From assembly GCA_024256265.1 (NCBI GenBank), contig JACGUK010000002.1, forward strand, positions 1 through 64,000: 64,000 nucleotides of DNA, given 5' to 3'. The position numbers and the translations under genes were made by a program. The notes beneath the pieces were generated by a model. That model was not told the origin of the DNA. It searched no databases and saw only the letters and a list, made by a program, of their open reading frames with translations. Source of the stretch: an archaeon. GTDB taxonomy: Archaea > Thermoproteota > Nitrososphaeria > Nitrososphaerales > JACAEJ01. Positions 7,851 through 16,185 of this stretch are shown here, piece after piece (within the stretch, counting starts at the first letter, position 1; every line of letters begins with the position of its first letter).

Positions 7851-8738
7851 TTGCCACCTAAGATCGGACTACTCACTAGGAACCCTGAATCATGGTGCTC
7901 TGATCAGCTATTAAAGTCCATGATGAAGAAGGGCGTTGATCCTGTATGCTTTAGCCTACCAGATTTAGTTGCCAGAGTAGCCATTAAACCTTACGTTACA
8001 ACAAATGAAGGAATAGACTTACTTAAGGAATTGAATGCTATTCTAATTCGCCCTATAGGTAGAGGATCTTTAGAGGAGATAATCTTTAGATTAGATGTCC
8101 TTCGTGGACTAGAGAGAAAGGGCTTGCTCATCATAAATCCGCCAGAAGCCATAGAAATCTCTGCTGACAAATATCGTTCATTGATACTGATGGAAGAGCA
8201 AGGCATACCTGTCCCGCCAACTATAGCCACTGAAGATACTGAAGCTGCTGTGAGAGCCTTTCAAGAATTAGGAGGAGATGTAGTGATAAAGCCGATATTT
8301 GGGTCAAGAGGGATGGGCATAGGCAGAGTAAATGATCCTGAAACTGCTTGGAGAATATTTCATGCTTTAAGCTATACTCGCCATGTGCTCTATATTCAGA
8401 AGTTCATTCCTCATGGTACTAGAGATATAAGGCTCTTCGTCATTGGAGATAGAGTAGTTGCAGCCATGTATAGAGAGGCAGATAGCTGGAAGACCAATAT
8501 AGACAGAGGTGCAAGACCTGTTCCTTTTGAGCCATCTAAAGAGCTTGAAGATTTAGCCATAAAAGTTGCTAAGACAATAGGTTGTAAAGTTGCAGGAGTG
8601 GATGTAATGGAGAGCCAAGAAGGATATATAGTGAATGAGATAAACAGCCAGCCAGGCTTTAGAGGGCTTCAGCTTGTAACTAAGGTCAACATTGCAGATG
8701 AGATTATAGACTATATACTTGAGAACATACAACGTTAA
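7851..8738 (+). CDS. mptN: Tetrahydromethanopterin:alpha-L-glutamate ligase (RimK-type ATP-grasp)
   Basis: 295 residues, full-length RimK/MptN family. The pre-ATP-grasp domain is residues 1-90; the ATP-grasp core has VVIKPIFGSRGMGIGRV (about 145-161) and ends with the metal site VAGVDVMESQEGYIVNEINSQPGF, including D-V and N-E-I-N-S-Q. In methanogens MptN adds glutamate to H4MPT to make H4SPT. The neighbouring H4MPT enzymes make this substrate more likely than ribosomal protein S6 or LysX substrates. The start is TTG; the nearby ATG at 7841 is out of frame. Confidence 0.82.
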   Translation: MPPKIGLLTRNPESWCSDQLLKSMMKKGVDPVCFSLPDLVARVAIKPYVTTNEGIDLLKELNAILIRPIGRGSLEEIIFRLDVLRGLERKGLLIINPPEAIEISADKYRSLILMEEQGIPVPPTIATEDTEAAVRAFQELGGDVVIKPIFGSRGMGIGRVNDPETAWRIFHALSYTRHVLYIQKFIPHGTRDIRLFVIGDRVVAAMYREADSWKTNIDRGARPVPFEPSKELEDLAIKVAKTIGCKVAGVDVMESQEGYIVNEINSQPGFRGLQLVTKVNIADEIIDYILENIQR

Positions 8739-8776
8739 TACTTCTATGCTCTTTTTGAAAATTAGTTATATCTACA

Positions 8777-9364
8777 TTAGTCTTTTGAAGAGTACTTTAC
8801 ACGAAAATCCCCTAAATCTTCGCCTTTTCCATCTGAATCAAATAAACATGCTGAGATTACGATTTCATCGCCAGTACGAATTATGCTCATAATCACGTAT
8901 TTTTCGTCAGGGTTCTTGATCTTGGCGGATTCTATCTTTTCTTGAATTTCTGGATAAGTATACCCCGCTTCAGTCATCATTGACGGAACTTCTGGGTAAA
9001 AAATAAGAACCTTCAATAATGCTTTAGTGTCAAGAAGCTTCTGAAGTTCATCATCTAAGATTTTCACTACAGGGTCTTGGTTCTCATGTTCTAATGCCAT
9101 GACGATTACTGAAATATCAGGATGCCTTATTTCCCATGTCCGGTCTAATGCAAGATACTCTTTCCTTGGCTTATAGCCAAAATTATGTCCTATCCTATCA
9201 AAAATACCAAGAATAGTAATCGTCCAAGGTCTTGAAGTTTCCCAACTATCTGGCAAAGTAGTTTTCGAGAATTCGTTACGAAAACTTTCAAAAAGTTCTT
9301 TAGGCGTAGGTATAGTGTACTTAATTGTTCTTTCTATGACTTTTTCATTCATCGTTATCCACAA
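8777..9364 (-). CDS. Uncharacterised protein, possible PD-(D/E)XK-like fold
   Basis: 195 residues, soluble. The middle reads RPDISVIVMALEHE-type strands: LALDRTW, then HPDISVIVMALEHENQ, then a helix and LLKVLIFYP. The spacing Asp...Glu-x-Glu...Lys on strand-strand-helix-strand resembles a restriction-endonuclease-like core, but this is weak. A second half (KYVIMSIIRTGDEIVISACLF) is beta-rich. It lies convergent with mptN and upstream of ftr on the same strand. Function unknown. Confidence 0.55.
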   Translation of the reverse strand: MWITMNEKVIERTIKYTIPTPKELFESFRNEFSKTTLPDSWETSRPWTITILGIFDRIGHNFGYKPRKEYLALDRTWEIRHPDISVIVMALEHENQDPVVKILDDELQKLLDTKALLKVLIFYPEVPSMMTEAGYTYPEIQEKIESAKIKNPDEKYVIMSIIRTGDEIVISACLFDSDGKGEDLGDFRVKYSSKD

Positions 9365-9389
9365 AATACAGTTTTTGAATACGTGTTAT

Positions 9390-10286
9390 TTAATATTTCT
9401 CTAGAGCTTCCTTCAGTTTGATTTGGTATGGACCTAGCTTACCACCAAAGTTCACTGCAGATATCTTAACTACGCCAGGCACCTTCATAGTTGCCTTTAT
9501 TCCTGCTGCTGTGGCTCTTTTAACTATGTCTTCTGTCAAACCATTGAAGACAAGCTCGTATATGCTATTAACATTTGGAGGGACTTTTGATTCAGGAACT
9601 ACTCCCTTTAATGCAGGACAGAAGGGATGATTCGTTGATGCAGGTAGCTTATACTTCGTGGAGCCAACCTTTGACCCTGAGCGACAAATTCCTCCTGGAA
9701 AAGTTAGAACAACTCCTTCGACCTTGCCCATAGCTTCAACAGCATCCTCTGATGCCTTTAGAGCAGCTTTTTGGCTATCAGCCATTATTAGAAGGTTTCC
9801 ACCAGCCACTGCCTTCTTCAATCCAAATCTATCCTCTATTATGAATTCTCCTTCCATGACTGGGATTCTCCATATCTTCTTTCCCCAAGCCTTATCCATC
9901 TTTTCGTAACCATCAGCAAACATTCGAATGGATTTGCCTAGCCTTGTGTATTTCTTTGCATCAGGTATACCATTAAAGATGGCTGTTGTTGGACAAGTTA
10001 AGATACATTGACCTATTCTAGCCAGCATTTGAAACTTTAGCATAGGCAGAGTCCTATGGTAGATTTGAACCATAACCCCAGGTCTCCCGTCTGGAGTCTT
10101 TTCTGGAGGCAATATGATCCCCTCTACACCAGCCTCTGCTGGGGACATGATGATAGATGAAGCAAAGCCTGTAGCAGTCTTGCCTGCAGTCAAAGCCCAT
10201 TTTTCATTTTCAGCAGTTACTAGCATTCTACCTGCAAGCATAGGAAATGCTTCAGCAAAAGTATCTTCAACTTCTACTTCAGACAT
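9390..10286 (-). CDS. ftr: Formylmethanofuran:tetrahydromethanopterin formyltransferase
   Basis: 298 residues, the standard length of Ftr. Visible family blocks are VEDTFAEAFPMLAGRMLVTA at the N-terminus, FASSIIMSPAEAGVEG, TPDGRPGVMVQIYHR, RIGQCILTCPTTAIFNG, and the C-terminal half with FPGGICRSGSKVGSTKYK and TNHPFCPALKG. It moves the formyl group from methanofuran to H4MPT, the step between Fwd and Mch. It faces away from the mer cluster; the 116-bp gap contains divergent AT-rich promoters. Confidence 0.96.
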   Translation of the reverse strand: MSEVEVEDTFAEAFPMLAGRMLVTAENEKWALTAGKTATGFASSIIMSPAEAGVEGIILPPEKTPDGRPGVMVQIYHRTLPMLKFQMLARIGQCILTCPTTAIFNGIPDAKKYTRLGKSIRMFADGYEKMDKAWGKKIWRIPVMEGEFIIEDRFGLKKAVAGGNLLIMADSQKAALKASEDAVEAMGKVEGVVLTFPGGICRSGSKVGSTKYKLPASTNHPFCPALKGVVPESKVPPNVNSIYELVFNGLTEDIVKRATAAGIKATMKVPGVVKISAVNFGGKLGPYQIKLKEALEKY

Positions 10287-10402
10287 ATTTTCATACCTCG
10301 CCTTTAAGTGCTAATAATGATATTTAAAATATTTTGCTAATAGAATATGAGTGAAAACGCCTCAGGTATAAAGGAGAAAAATAGTTATAAACATCGATAA
10401 GA

Positions 10403-10681
10403 GTGCATAAGTTGGGGAAGAATTTGATAAATCTTGATGAAATTGTGAAGAGAATCCCTCAAAACTCTCTTGAAAAAGTTTCAGACGAATTGGTCAAGAT
10501 TCTTCTTGGTTCTCCAAACACTGACAAGATGAATGAAAGATTGGCAAAGGCTATACTCTACTATTGGCAGAATGATCAACTATCATCTTCTATAGGAATT
10601 AGAGCACTTTTAGAAGCCTCTACAACTTTAGAGGAAGATAAGACAAAGGCTCTTCTTCAAAGCCTAGGAGTTCAAGTTTAA
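10403..10681 (+). CDS. Small helical protein upstream of mer (92 aa)
   Basis: Starts at GTG 10403 or TTG 10412. Predicted almost wholly helical (VKRIPQNSLEKVSDELVKILL, then NERLAKAILYYWQNDQ). I do not recognise a family. It ends 12 bases before mer and the mer ribosome site overlaps its stop, so it is probably cotranscribed with mer. Codon use is like its neighbours. Confidence 0.6.
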   Translation: MHKLGKNLINLDEIVKRIPQNSLEKVSDELVKILLGSPNTDKMNERLAKAILYYWQNDQLSSSIGIRALLEASTTLEEDKTKALLQSLGVQV

Positions 10682-10693
10682 GGAGGTTTTATC

Positions 10694-11689
10694 ATGCCAA
10701 AATTTGGGATAGAATTTGTTCCAACAGATGCATACTGGAAAGTAGTTTACCATGCAGTGCAAGCAGAAAAGGCTGGTTATGATTACGTTTGGATTACAGA
10801 TCATTTCAATAATCGAAATGTTTACGTTCTGCTCACAAATATAGCCATTTACACAAATAAAATCAAGTTCGGACCTGGTGTTACTAACCCATATATGATT
10901 CATCCTATAATGACTGCCCAGTCAATGGCTTCATTGAATGAGATGGCTCCAGGGAGAGTAGTCTGCGGGCTAGGGACTGGGGATAAGACAACATTGGATA
11001 TGGTGGGCATAGAGAGGGTGAAGCCATTGACGGCTGTGAAAGAGGCTGTCCAGTTGATCAAAGAGATAACAACGGGGAAGACTGTAAAGTTCGAGGGAGA
11101 AGTTTTTAAAGTGGCTGGAGCAAGGCTTAACTTTAAGGCAATAACTCCTATCCCTATCTTCATAGGTGCTCAAGGACCAAAGATGCTATCTCTTGCTGCT
11201 GAAATTGGGGATGGAGTTCTTATCAATGCATCAAATAGAAAGGACTTTGAAGATGCTATGAAGTACATAAAGGAAGGCGTTGAAAAGGCTGGTAAGAAGT
11301 TAGAAGATGTAGAAGTTGTTGCTGCAACTTCCTTCTCAGCATCAGAGGATGTAAAGAAGGCTCAAAAAGCTGCTACACCAGTAGTTGCATTCATAGTTGC
11401 AGGAAGCCCTGAATTAGTTTTACAGAGGCATAACATACCAATAGAGTCTGCAGATAAGATAAGAGAAGCTATTGCAAAGGGAATGTGGAAGGATGTATTC
11501 TCAAATGTTACGCCTGAGATGATAGAAGCCTTCTCCATATCTGGTACTCCTGATATGTGCATAGAGAAGTTAGATCAATTGGCAAAGATAGGTGTAACTT
11601 TACTCATAACTGGCTCTCCTATAGGCCCTAATGTTAGAGATTCTATAAACCTCATCAGAAAGGAGATAATACCACGCCTCAAGAAATAA
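10694..11689 (+). CDS. mer: F420-dependent methylene-tetrahydromethanopterin reductase
   Basis: 331 residues of the luciferase-like TIM-barrel family. Key blocks are MPKFGIEFVPTD, AGYDYVWITDHFNNRN, KFGPGVTNPYMIHPIMTA, GRVVCGLGTGDKTTLD, and PIFIGAQGPKMLSLAAEIGDGVL. These match Mer and not the other F420 luciferase-like enzymes. It reduces methylene-H4MPT to methyl-H4MPT with F420H2. A strong site (AAGGAGGTTTT) lies ahead of the ATG. Together with fwdC, mch and ftr it gives most of the H4MPT branch in 6 kb. Confidence 0.94.
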   Translation: MPKFGIEFVPTDAYWKVVYHAVQAEKAGYDYVWITDHFNNRNVYVLLTNIAIYTNKIKFGPGVTNPYMIHPIMTAQSMASLNEMAPGRVVCGLGTGDKTTLDMVGIERVKPLTAVKEAVQLIKEITTGKTVKFEGEVFKVAGARLNFKAITPIPIFIGAQGPKMLSLAAEIGDGVLINASNRKDFEDAMKYIKEGVEKAGKKLEDVEVVAATSFSASEDVKKAQKAATPVVAFIVAGSPELVLQRHNIPIESADKIREAIAKGMWKDVFSNVTPEMIEAFSISGTPDMCIEKLDQLAKIGVTLLITGSPIGPNVRDSINLIRKEIIPRLKK

Positions 11690-11750
11690 TAAACAGTCCA
11701 CATATATCCTAGATATTGCACAAAATGTGATACTTCTTTTGTATGCTGCT

Positions 11751-12026
11751 TTACATGAGAGGTTGAACATGCCCCTTATACACAAGCTCTTCCTGATCCT
11801 TCTCATGTACCCATAAGACTACAGTCACTATATCGCCATTCTTTTTCCGCCTAAATTTTACTTTAAAACGCTCTGAGTTGACATAATCTCTCTCTTCTTC
11901 TGGAGTAGAATCAATAATGCTTTTGATTACATCTTCATTAAGAAATCTCGAATGTTTACTGAGCCATCTCTCATAAAGAGGGAAAGATACATTTACTGGT
12001 TTTCCATAGCCCAAGCTATCTACCAA
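11751..12026 (-). CDS. Hypothetical protein (91 aa)
   Basis: N-terminal helix with LSKHSRFLNEDVIKSII and an acidic middle, then a three-strand end (FKVKFRRKKNGDIVTVVLWVHE). The beta part resembles small RNase-toxin-like or BrnT-like folds only superficially. It is divergent from the winged-helix regulator at 12082, with 55 bases shared between them. Function unknown. Confidence 0.5.
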   Translation of the reverse strand: MVDSLGYGKPVNVSFPLYERWLSKHSRFLNEDVIKSIIDSTPEEERDYVNSERFKVKFRRKKNGDIVTVVLWVHEKDQEELVYKGHVQPLM

Positions 12027-12081
12027 ATCAGAGTAAAAGCTTTATAAATTTACGATGTAGAATATTCTATAAGGTGAAAGT

Positions 12082-12702
12082 ATGGGAAACAAATCTTTAG
12101 ATAAGGCAATCGAAGCACGAAAGGAATTGGGCTCCAAGACAGATGAAATAGTTTTGGACATATTAAGGAAAAAGCCTGGTCTTTCAACTTATGAATTAGC
12201 AAAGATAACTGGATGGTCGATAGGGAAGGTTGATGGTAGTCTTCGTAGGTTGGCAAGAGCTGGTAAACTGAAAATTCAGTATATGAGTAAAGAAGGGCGC
12301 ATAATTAAAGAGGCGTACCCAACCGAAGTGAGCTTACGAAGACTTGGGTTGGTTGAGATAGAGCGAGAGATGCTTTTTGCTCCTGAAAAATGGAGTAAAG
12401 AAGTCTTCGTCTATGGTTTAAACAGGCTCACAATCGGGATTTCACCTTATAAAGTAAAAGACTGGGATTCAAGGGCTTTGATGATCTCTAGAGTCCCTGT
12501 TCACCAGAACAAACATAGCATAAGCATTGAATTACCACAACAGTTCGTGGACTTCTATCTACTCGGAAACAGCAGACTATCTACCTCAACGGTTAGTGAT
12601 ATGGCACTAGTTACTGTAGAAGCCACAATAATCCCTATTAGTGTTGAAAGTGTGGAAGAGTCCAAACTTAATGAACTAAAGAAAATAGAAGCTCCAACCT
12701 AA
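12082..12702 (+). CDS. Winged-helix transcriptional regulator
   Basis: 206 residues. Residues about 18-68 form a clear winged helix (LDILRKKPGLSTYELAKITG, then GKVDGSLRRLARAGKLK as recognition helix and wing start). The rest is a beta-rich domain with ALMISRVPVHQNKHSISIEL, possibly for ligand or partner binding; I do not recognise it. AAGGTGAAAGT precedes the ATG. It is divergent from the 91-aa gene, so it may control that promoter. Confidence 0.72.
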   Translation: MGNKSLDKAIEARKELGSKTDEIVLDILRKKPGLSTYELAKITGWSIGKVDGSLRRLARAGKLKIQYMSKEGRIIKEAYPTEVSLRRLGLVEIEREMLFAPEKWSKEVFVYGLNRLTIGISPYKVKDWDSRALMISRVPVHQNKHSISIELPQQFVDFYLLGNSRLSTSTVSDMALVTVEATIIPISVESVEESKLNELKKIEAPT

Positions 12703-12751
12703 GAGTATTGGTTTTGATCCTCTATTTAGACAAAGACATCAAAAAGGATCT

Positions 12752-12816
12752 AGTCTAGGGATGAATTTGAACCCACGCTCATGGCTCTTAGCCATACCCT
12801 TGTAAAGGCTTTAGAC
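12752..12816 (-). pseudogene. Degenerate tRNA-like sequence
   Basis: On the minus strand a five-base-pair anticodon-like hairpin (TATGG-CTAAGAG-CCATG) is followed by a T-loop consensus (GTGGGTTCAAAT) and partial acceptor strands (GTCTA with TAGAC). The T-stem does not pair, the D-arm loop is only two bases, and the anticodon would be AAG, which archaea avoid. GGTCTAAAGCC next to the 5' side resembles the D-arm of Leu or Ser tRNAs. Best read as a decayed tRNA remnant in an otherwise empty 176-bp gap. Confidence 0.3.
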
Positions 12817-12878
12817 CTAGGCAGAGATGCAGCTGAATGCTTATTTAGGTAAGGAATTGTCTTCAGCGTTTCAGCTTG

Positions 12879-13346
12879 TTATACAATTTTTACCTTTATG
12901 ATTTCTTCTCTAAACTTTCTATTAGGCACTATCAAAACATACCCCTCACCAACGATCTTGGTAGTTGTTAGCCTTATCTCGGCTATTCTGCCAACTTTTC
13001 CTGCGATTTCAACTTCATCATCAATGTTGATGGATCGGTCTAGGTATAGGGAGATCCCGACAATCGCATCAGTGAGCCAAGGGAGGAGGGCTAACGCAAT
13101 AATGAGTCCGATTACTCCAGCTGTAGTTAATGTTCCTATAACTATTGAAAATACTCCCCATATGTATGCTAGGAATGCCACTATAGAAAGTGTGAGCATA
13201 ATGCCCAAGAAGTAAAAGAACTTCTGATAACCTGCTAGCTTTCTAAGGCGTTTATTCATCACCCACTTTATCACCAAAATGAGTATAGCCAATGAACTCA
13301 AGATAACTACCGAGGCTATTATTTGATAGCTCGTAATATCAACCAA
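12879..13346 (-). CDS. Small MscS-type mechanosensitive channel
   Basis: 155 residues with three transmembrane helices (about 6-28, 42-66, 70-90) followed by the MscS pore-exit and beta domain: SLYLDRSINIDDEVEIAGKVGRIAEIRLTTTKI and VLIVPNRKFREE. The large C-terminal alpha/beta domain is absent, so this is a minimal MscS. The family forms heptameric tension-gated channels that release solutes on osmotic downshift. It is downstream of the glycosyltransferase gene on the same strand and may be cotranscribed with it. Confidence 0.85.
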   Translation of the reverse strand: MVDITSYQIIASVVILSSLAILILVIKWVMNKRLRKLAGYQKFFYFLGIMLTLSIVAFLAYIWGVFSIVIGTLTTAGVIGLIIALALLPWLTDAIVGISLYLDRSINIDDEVEIAGKVGRIAEIRLTTTKIVGEGYVLIVPNRKFREEIIKVKIV

Positions 13347-13397
13347 CTCAAAGCACCTTTAAGTGTCTCATTCTCCTCATACAAGTCCTGATGCAGA

Positions 13398-15230
13398 CTA
13401 TTGCTCCGAGGTGTGCTCTCTCATGCGAAGTCGCACCCCGCCTTGAACTGTTTTGAATTGCTGGTCTTGGATGCTTCTAATATATGAAATTGCTTCCTGG
13501 AATGCATGAGGAAGGTAAATTGGTTTCATACCTGCACAGTTTAATGTAAAGCCTGTTCGAGATTGAATGATAAAGATCACAAGTGCGATAGATATGGGAA
13601 TGAGAGGCAGGTTATCCAGCAACACATCAGGAATATTGAATTGTAAGCTAATATTGGGAAACAGTAAGCGTAGAAAGCCTTCAATCTTTGCTATAAGAGC
13701 TTTTGAAAAAATTGGACTTAAGTAGGGTTCGATGATGAAGAATATAGAGGCAATTGAGCCTAAGAGAAGGGTCTTCCAAGAATATCGCCTCATATGCTCT
13801 ATAGATGTGATATTTCCATAAGGTACTTCCAACACTTTTTTGGAGATTACACCATGTTTGATAAAAAGTCTACGATTTGTAGCGACCACCTTTCGTGTGC
13901 CAGAGGACCAACTTCTCAGAACTTGCTCAGGCTCTAAGAATGTTGAATGAACGTAAGGAGGTATTTGTGATAAGCCGCTTTCTTTTACAAGTTCCTCAGT
14001 TATAGCTCTATCAAGTTCATGTATCAATCTAGAGATGGTAAAGCTCTTAACCCTATTCTTGGCATTGGTTGAGAGTCTTATCCAAAGTTGAGGATCGTCA
14101 ACGATTCGAACAATCGCTCCCACAGCTCCATTTATATCATCAGGCCCATTCACATGGATGCCTTCTTGCTCATTTCGAATAAGCCATGATTGACCTCCGA
14201 CAGCTGATGTAACTACTGGGACTCCATGGAACATGAACTCGAGCTGTGTTAATCCTAGAGCCTCTAACTTACTCATGATTATGTTTAAATAAGATAATTT
14301 AATCAGCTGTATCTTCTCTTTTTCATTTATCTCACCTAAATAGGTCACATTTGATAACTTTTTAGCAACTTCATTCACTCGATTGGCGTATGATGAGTTT
14401 CCATAACCAGCTATGACAAAGTGTATGTCGTGTCTCTTTTGTAGCTTCTCAGCTACTTTCAGAACTGCTAAGGGGTTCTTACGTTCCTCTATGCTACCTA
14501 GATACGATATTATCTTTACATTATCCTTCACGTTAAGGCGCTTAAAGAACTCTTGAGTATCAAGGCTCGAAAATCGTAGGAAGGCCTCATCATCTACCCC
14601 TCCTGGAAAAAGGAAGCACTTTTCCCGCTTTGCCCCCATCTTGACCTTTACTTCCTCTTCATAAGGCGTAACTACAAGAAGCAAGTTGACTTCACGAAGT
14701 ATCTGTGGCAGAGAAAGTTTATTCCAAGCCATTCTAAAGGTACGCTCGCTCAGAGAATACCTCTTTGGTGAAGGCTCTTGAAAGTGGGACATATGACAAA
14801 AGACTATGGGGTCTTGATAGCCTCCAAGATTCTTAATGCTTCGTCTCCACTCCACGAACTTAGCAACTTCTTCTGGGCCACCCCAAAGGGTGCTATGTGT
14901 GATGAGCACGTTCAGCCTGAATTCATTGATTATCCTCTCTAAAGTGTAAATGAAGTCCTTAAAGACTATTCTTCGAGGAGGCCATCTTGTAACATAGCTA
15001 TTAACTCTGATAACAGGTATGCCCAGCTCGCTGTCCTCAGAATAAGCATATCCCTTATCCTCATTCAAAGATTCAGGGGGTATGATTTCAACTCCATCAT
15101 GATATAAGGATGTAATTAGATATGCTTCATTACCAAGTTTGATAAAACCACGCACCATTCTTTGGGCTACCAGTTCCTGCCCCTTGTTCTTACTCGTCTG
15201 ATACATTATGACACCTATGCGCTTCTTCAT
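13398..15230 (-). CDS. GT4 glycosyltransferase fused to a membrane PH-like domain
   Basis: 610 residues. The first about 410 form a GT-B glycosyltransferase: MKKRIGVIMYQTSKNKGQEL, DVVTPYEEEVKV-type linker (LLVVTPYEEE), FPGGVDDEAFL, ISYLGSIEERKNPLAVLK, and LGLTQLEFMFHGVPVVTSAVGG, with the GT4 E-x7-E region in the last block. Residues about 430-485 resemble a bacterial PH (bPH2) domain (RKVVATNRRLFIKHGVISKK), then two hydrophobic helices and a short tail. The PH-like part and helices would attach it to the membrane. The donor and acceptor cannot be read. Divergent from a HAD phosphatase. Confidence 0.8.
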   Translation of the reverse strand: MKKRIGVIMYQTSKNKGQELVAQRMVRGFIKLGNEAYLITSLYHDGVEIIPPESLNEDKGYAYSEDSELGIPVIRVNSYVTRWPPRRIVFKDFIYTLERIINEFRLNVLITHSTLWGGPEEVAKFVEWRRSIKNLGGYQDPIVFCHMSHFQEPSPKRYSLSERTFRMAWNKLSLPQILREVNLLLVVTPYEEEVKVKMGAKREKCFLFPGGVDDEAFLRFSSLDTQEFFKRLNVKDNVKIISYLGSIEERKNPLAVLKVAEKLQKRHDIHFVIAGYGNSSYANRVNEVAKKLSNVTYLGEINEKEKIQLIKLSYLNIIMSKLEALGLTQLEFMFHGVPVVTSAVGGQSWLIRNEQEGIHVNGPDDINGAVGAIVRIVDDPQLWIRLSTNAKNRVKSFTISRLIHELDRAITEELVKESGLSQIPPYVHSTFLEPEQVLRSWSSGTRKVVATNRRLFIKHGVISKKVLEVPYGNITSIEHMRRYSWKTLLLGSIASIFFIIEPYLSPIFSKALIAKIEGFLRLLFPNISLQFNIPDVLLDNLPLIPISIALVIFIIQSRTGFTLNCAGMKPIYLPHAFQEAISYIRSIQDQQFKTVQGGVRLRMREHTSEQ

Positions 15231-15339
15231 ATTTCTAACCCTTTGGATTCGCCTTTATCTTAGCATTAAAGTGCAAAGATACTAATATTGCATTTAAAAG
15301 TATCTATAAAACTCTGAATCATTATAATGTGAGAGACTG

Positions 15340-16113
15340 ATGAAGATAGTAGCAATATTTTCTGACTATGATGGTACCCTCAGCCCGCTAAATGTTCCGA
15401 GAGAGAAAGCGCGAATCCCTTCAGAACTGTATCGTCTTCTCGATGAAATCAGTCACATAATTCCAATCGCAATTATTACCACAAAAGATCTTGCCTTCGT
15501 CAAAGATAAAGTGCCATTTGCACATGCAATTGCCGCTATATGTGGTCTTGAAATTCAGGTTAGAGGAAGGATAGAAGTTGATAACTATGTTGTAGAGAGG
15601 GCTAAAACTGTTGATAAAGCATACCAAGAGGCTATAATTGAGGTTGCTAAAATTGATAAAAAGATATTCGTGGAAAGAAAGACTATCAGTAAAGGCATCT
15701 TAGTTGCCTTCTGTATTGATTGGAGGTTGACTGATAACTGGTCTAATGCTCATAAAAAGATTAAGCCTATTCTGAAAAGATTTGATGATATCGGATTATA
15801 TGTTGTTGAATATACGACCCACCCCTTTGCAGATATTTATGCCAAAAGAGTGGACAAAGGTCAAGCATTCAAAAGATTAAAGGAAGAGCTTGAGGTAATA
15901 GGGCCCATCATGTACCTTGGTGACTCAGAAGCAGACAATCCTGCTTTTGATTTGGCTGATGTATCTATAGGAATCAAACAGCAACGGAACATGCCAAAGC
16001 TATCTTGTAAATACTTCTTGGCTTTCAATGAACTTTCTGAATTCCTCTATAGGCTGATGGATAAGGGGTTTGAATTCGAGCAAAATTATCCATGGTTAAT
16101 TAGCAAATTGTGA
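15340..16113 (+). CDS. HAD-type sugar phosphatase (trehalose-phosphatase-like)
   Basis: 257 residues. Motif I is FSDYDGTLSPL, motif II is IAIITTKD with Thr, motif III is the KGQAFKRLKEEL Lys, and motif IV is MYLGDSEADNPAFDLADVSIGIK. The cap type and order match the Cof/OtsB branch (type IIB HAD). Trehalose-6-phosphate phosphatases, mannosylglycerate phosphatases and related enzymes belong here. The divergent GT4 gene next door suggests a synthase/phosphatase pair for a glycoside, which is inference. Confidence 0.78.
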   Translation: MKIVAIFSDYDGTLSPLNVPREKARIPSELYRLLDEISHIIPIAIITTKDLAFVKDKVPFAHAIAAICGLEIQVRGRIEVDNYVVERAKTVDKAYQEAIIEVAKIDKKIFVERKTISKGILVAFCIDWRLTDNWSNAHKKIKPILKRFDDIGLYVVEYTTHPFADIYAKRVDKGQAFKRLKEELEVIGPIMYLGDSEADNPAFDLADVSIGIKQQRNMPKLSCKYFLAFNELSEFLYRLMDKGFEFEQNYPWLISKL

Positions 16114-16185
16114 GCATGGAATAAATTGAGAGAAGGTTTTAGAATTTTATAGCTTATATGAATCCATTGAATTTTGACATTCACT

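Noticed and set aside
12898..13215. 105-aa plus-strand frame over the MscS gene
   Set aside because: Antisense to a well-supported channel gene; no domain features.
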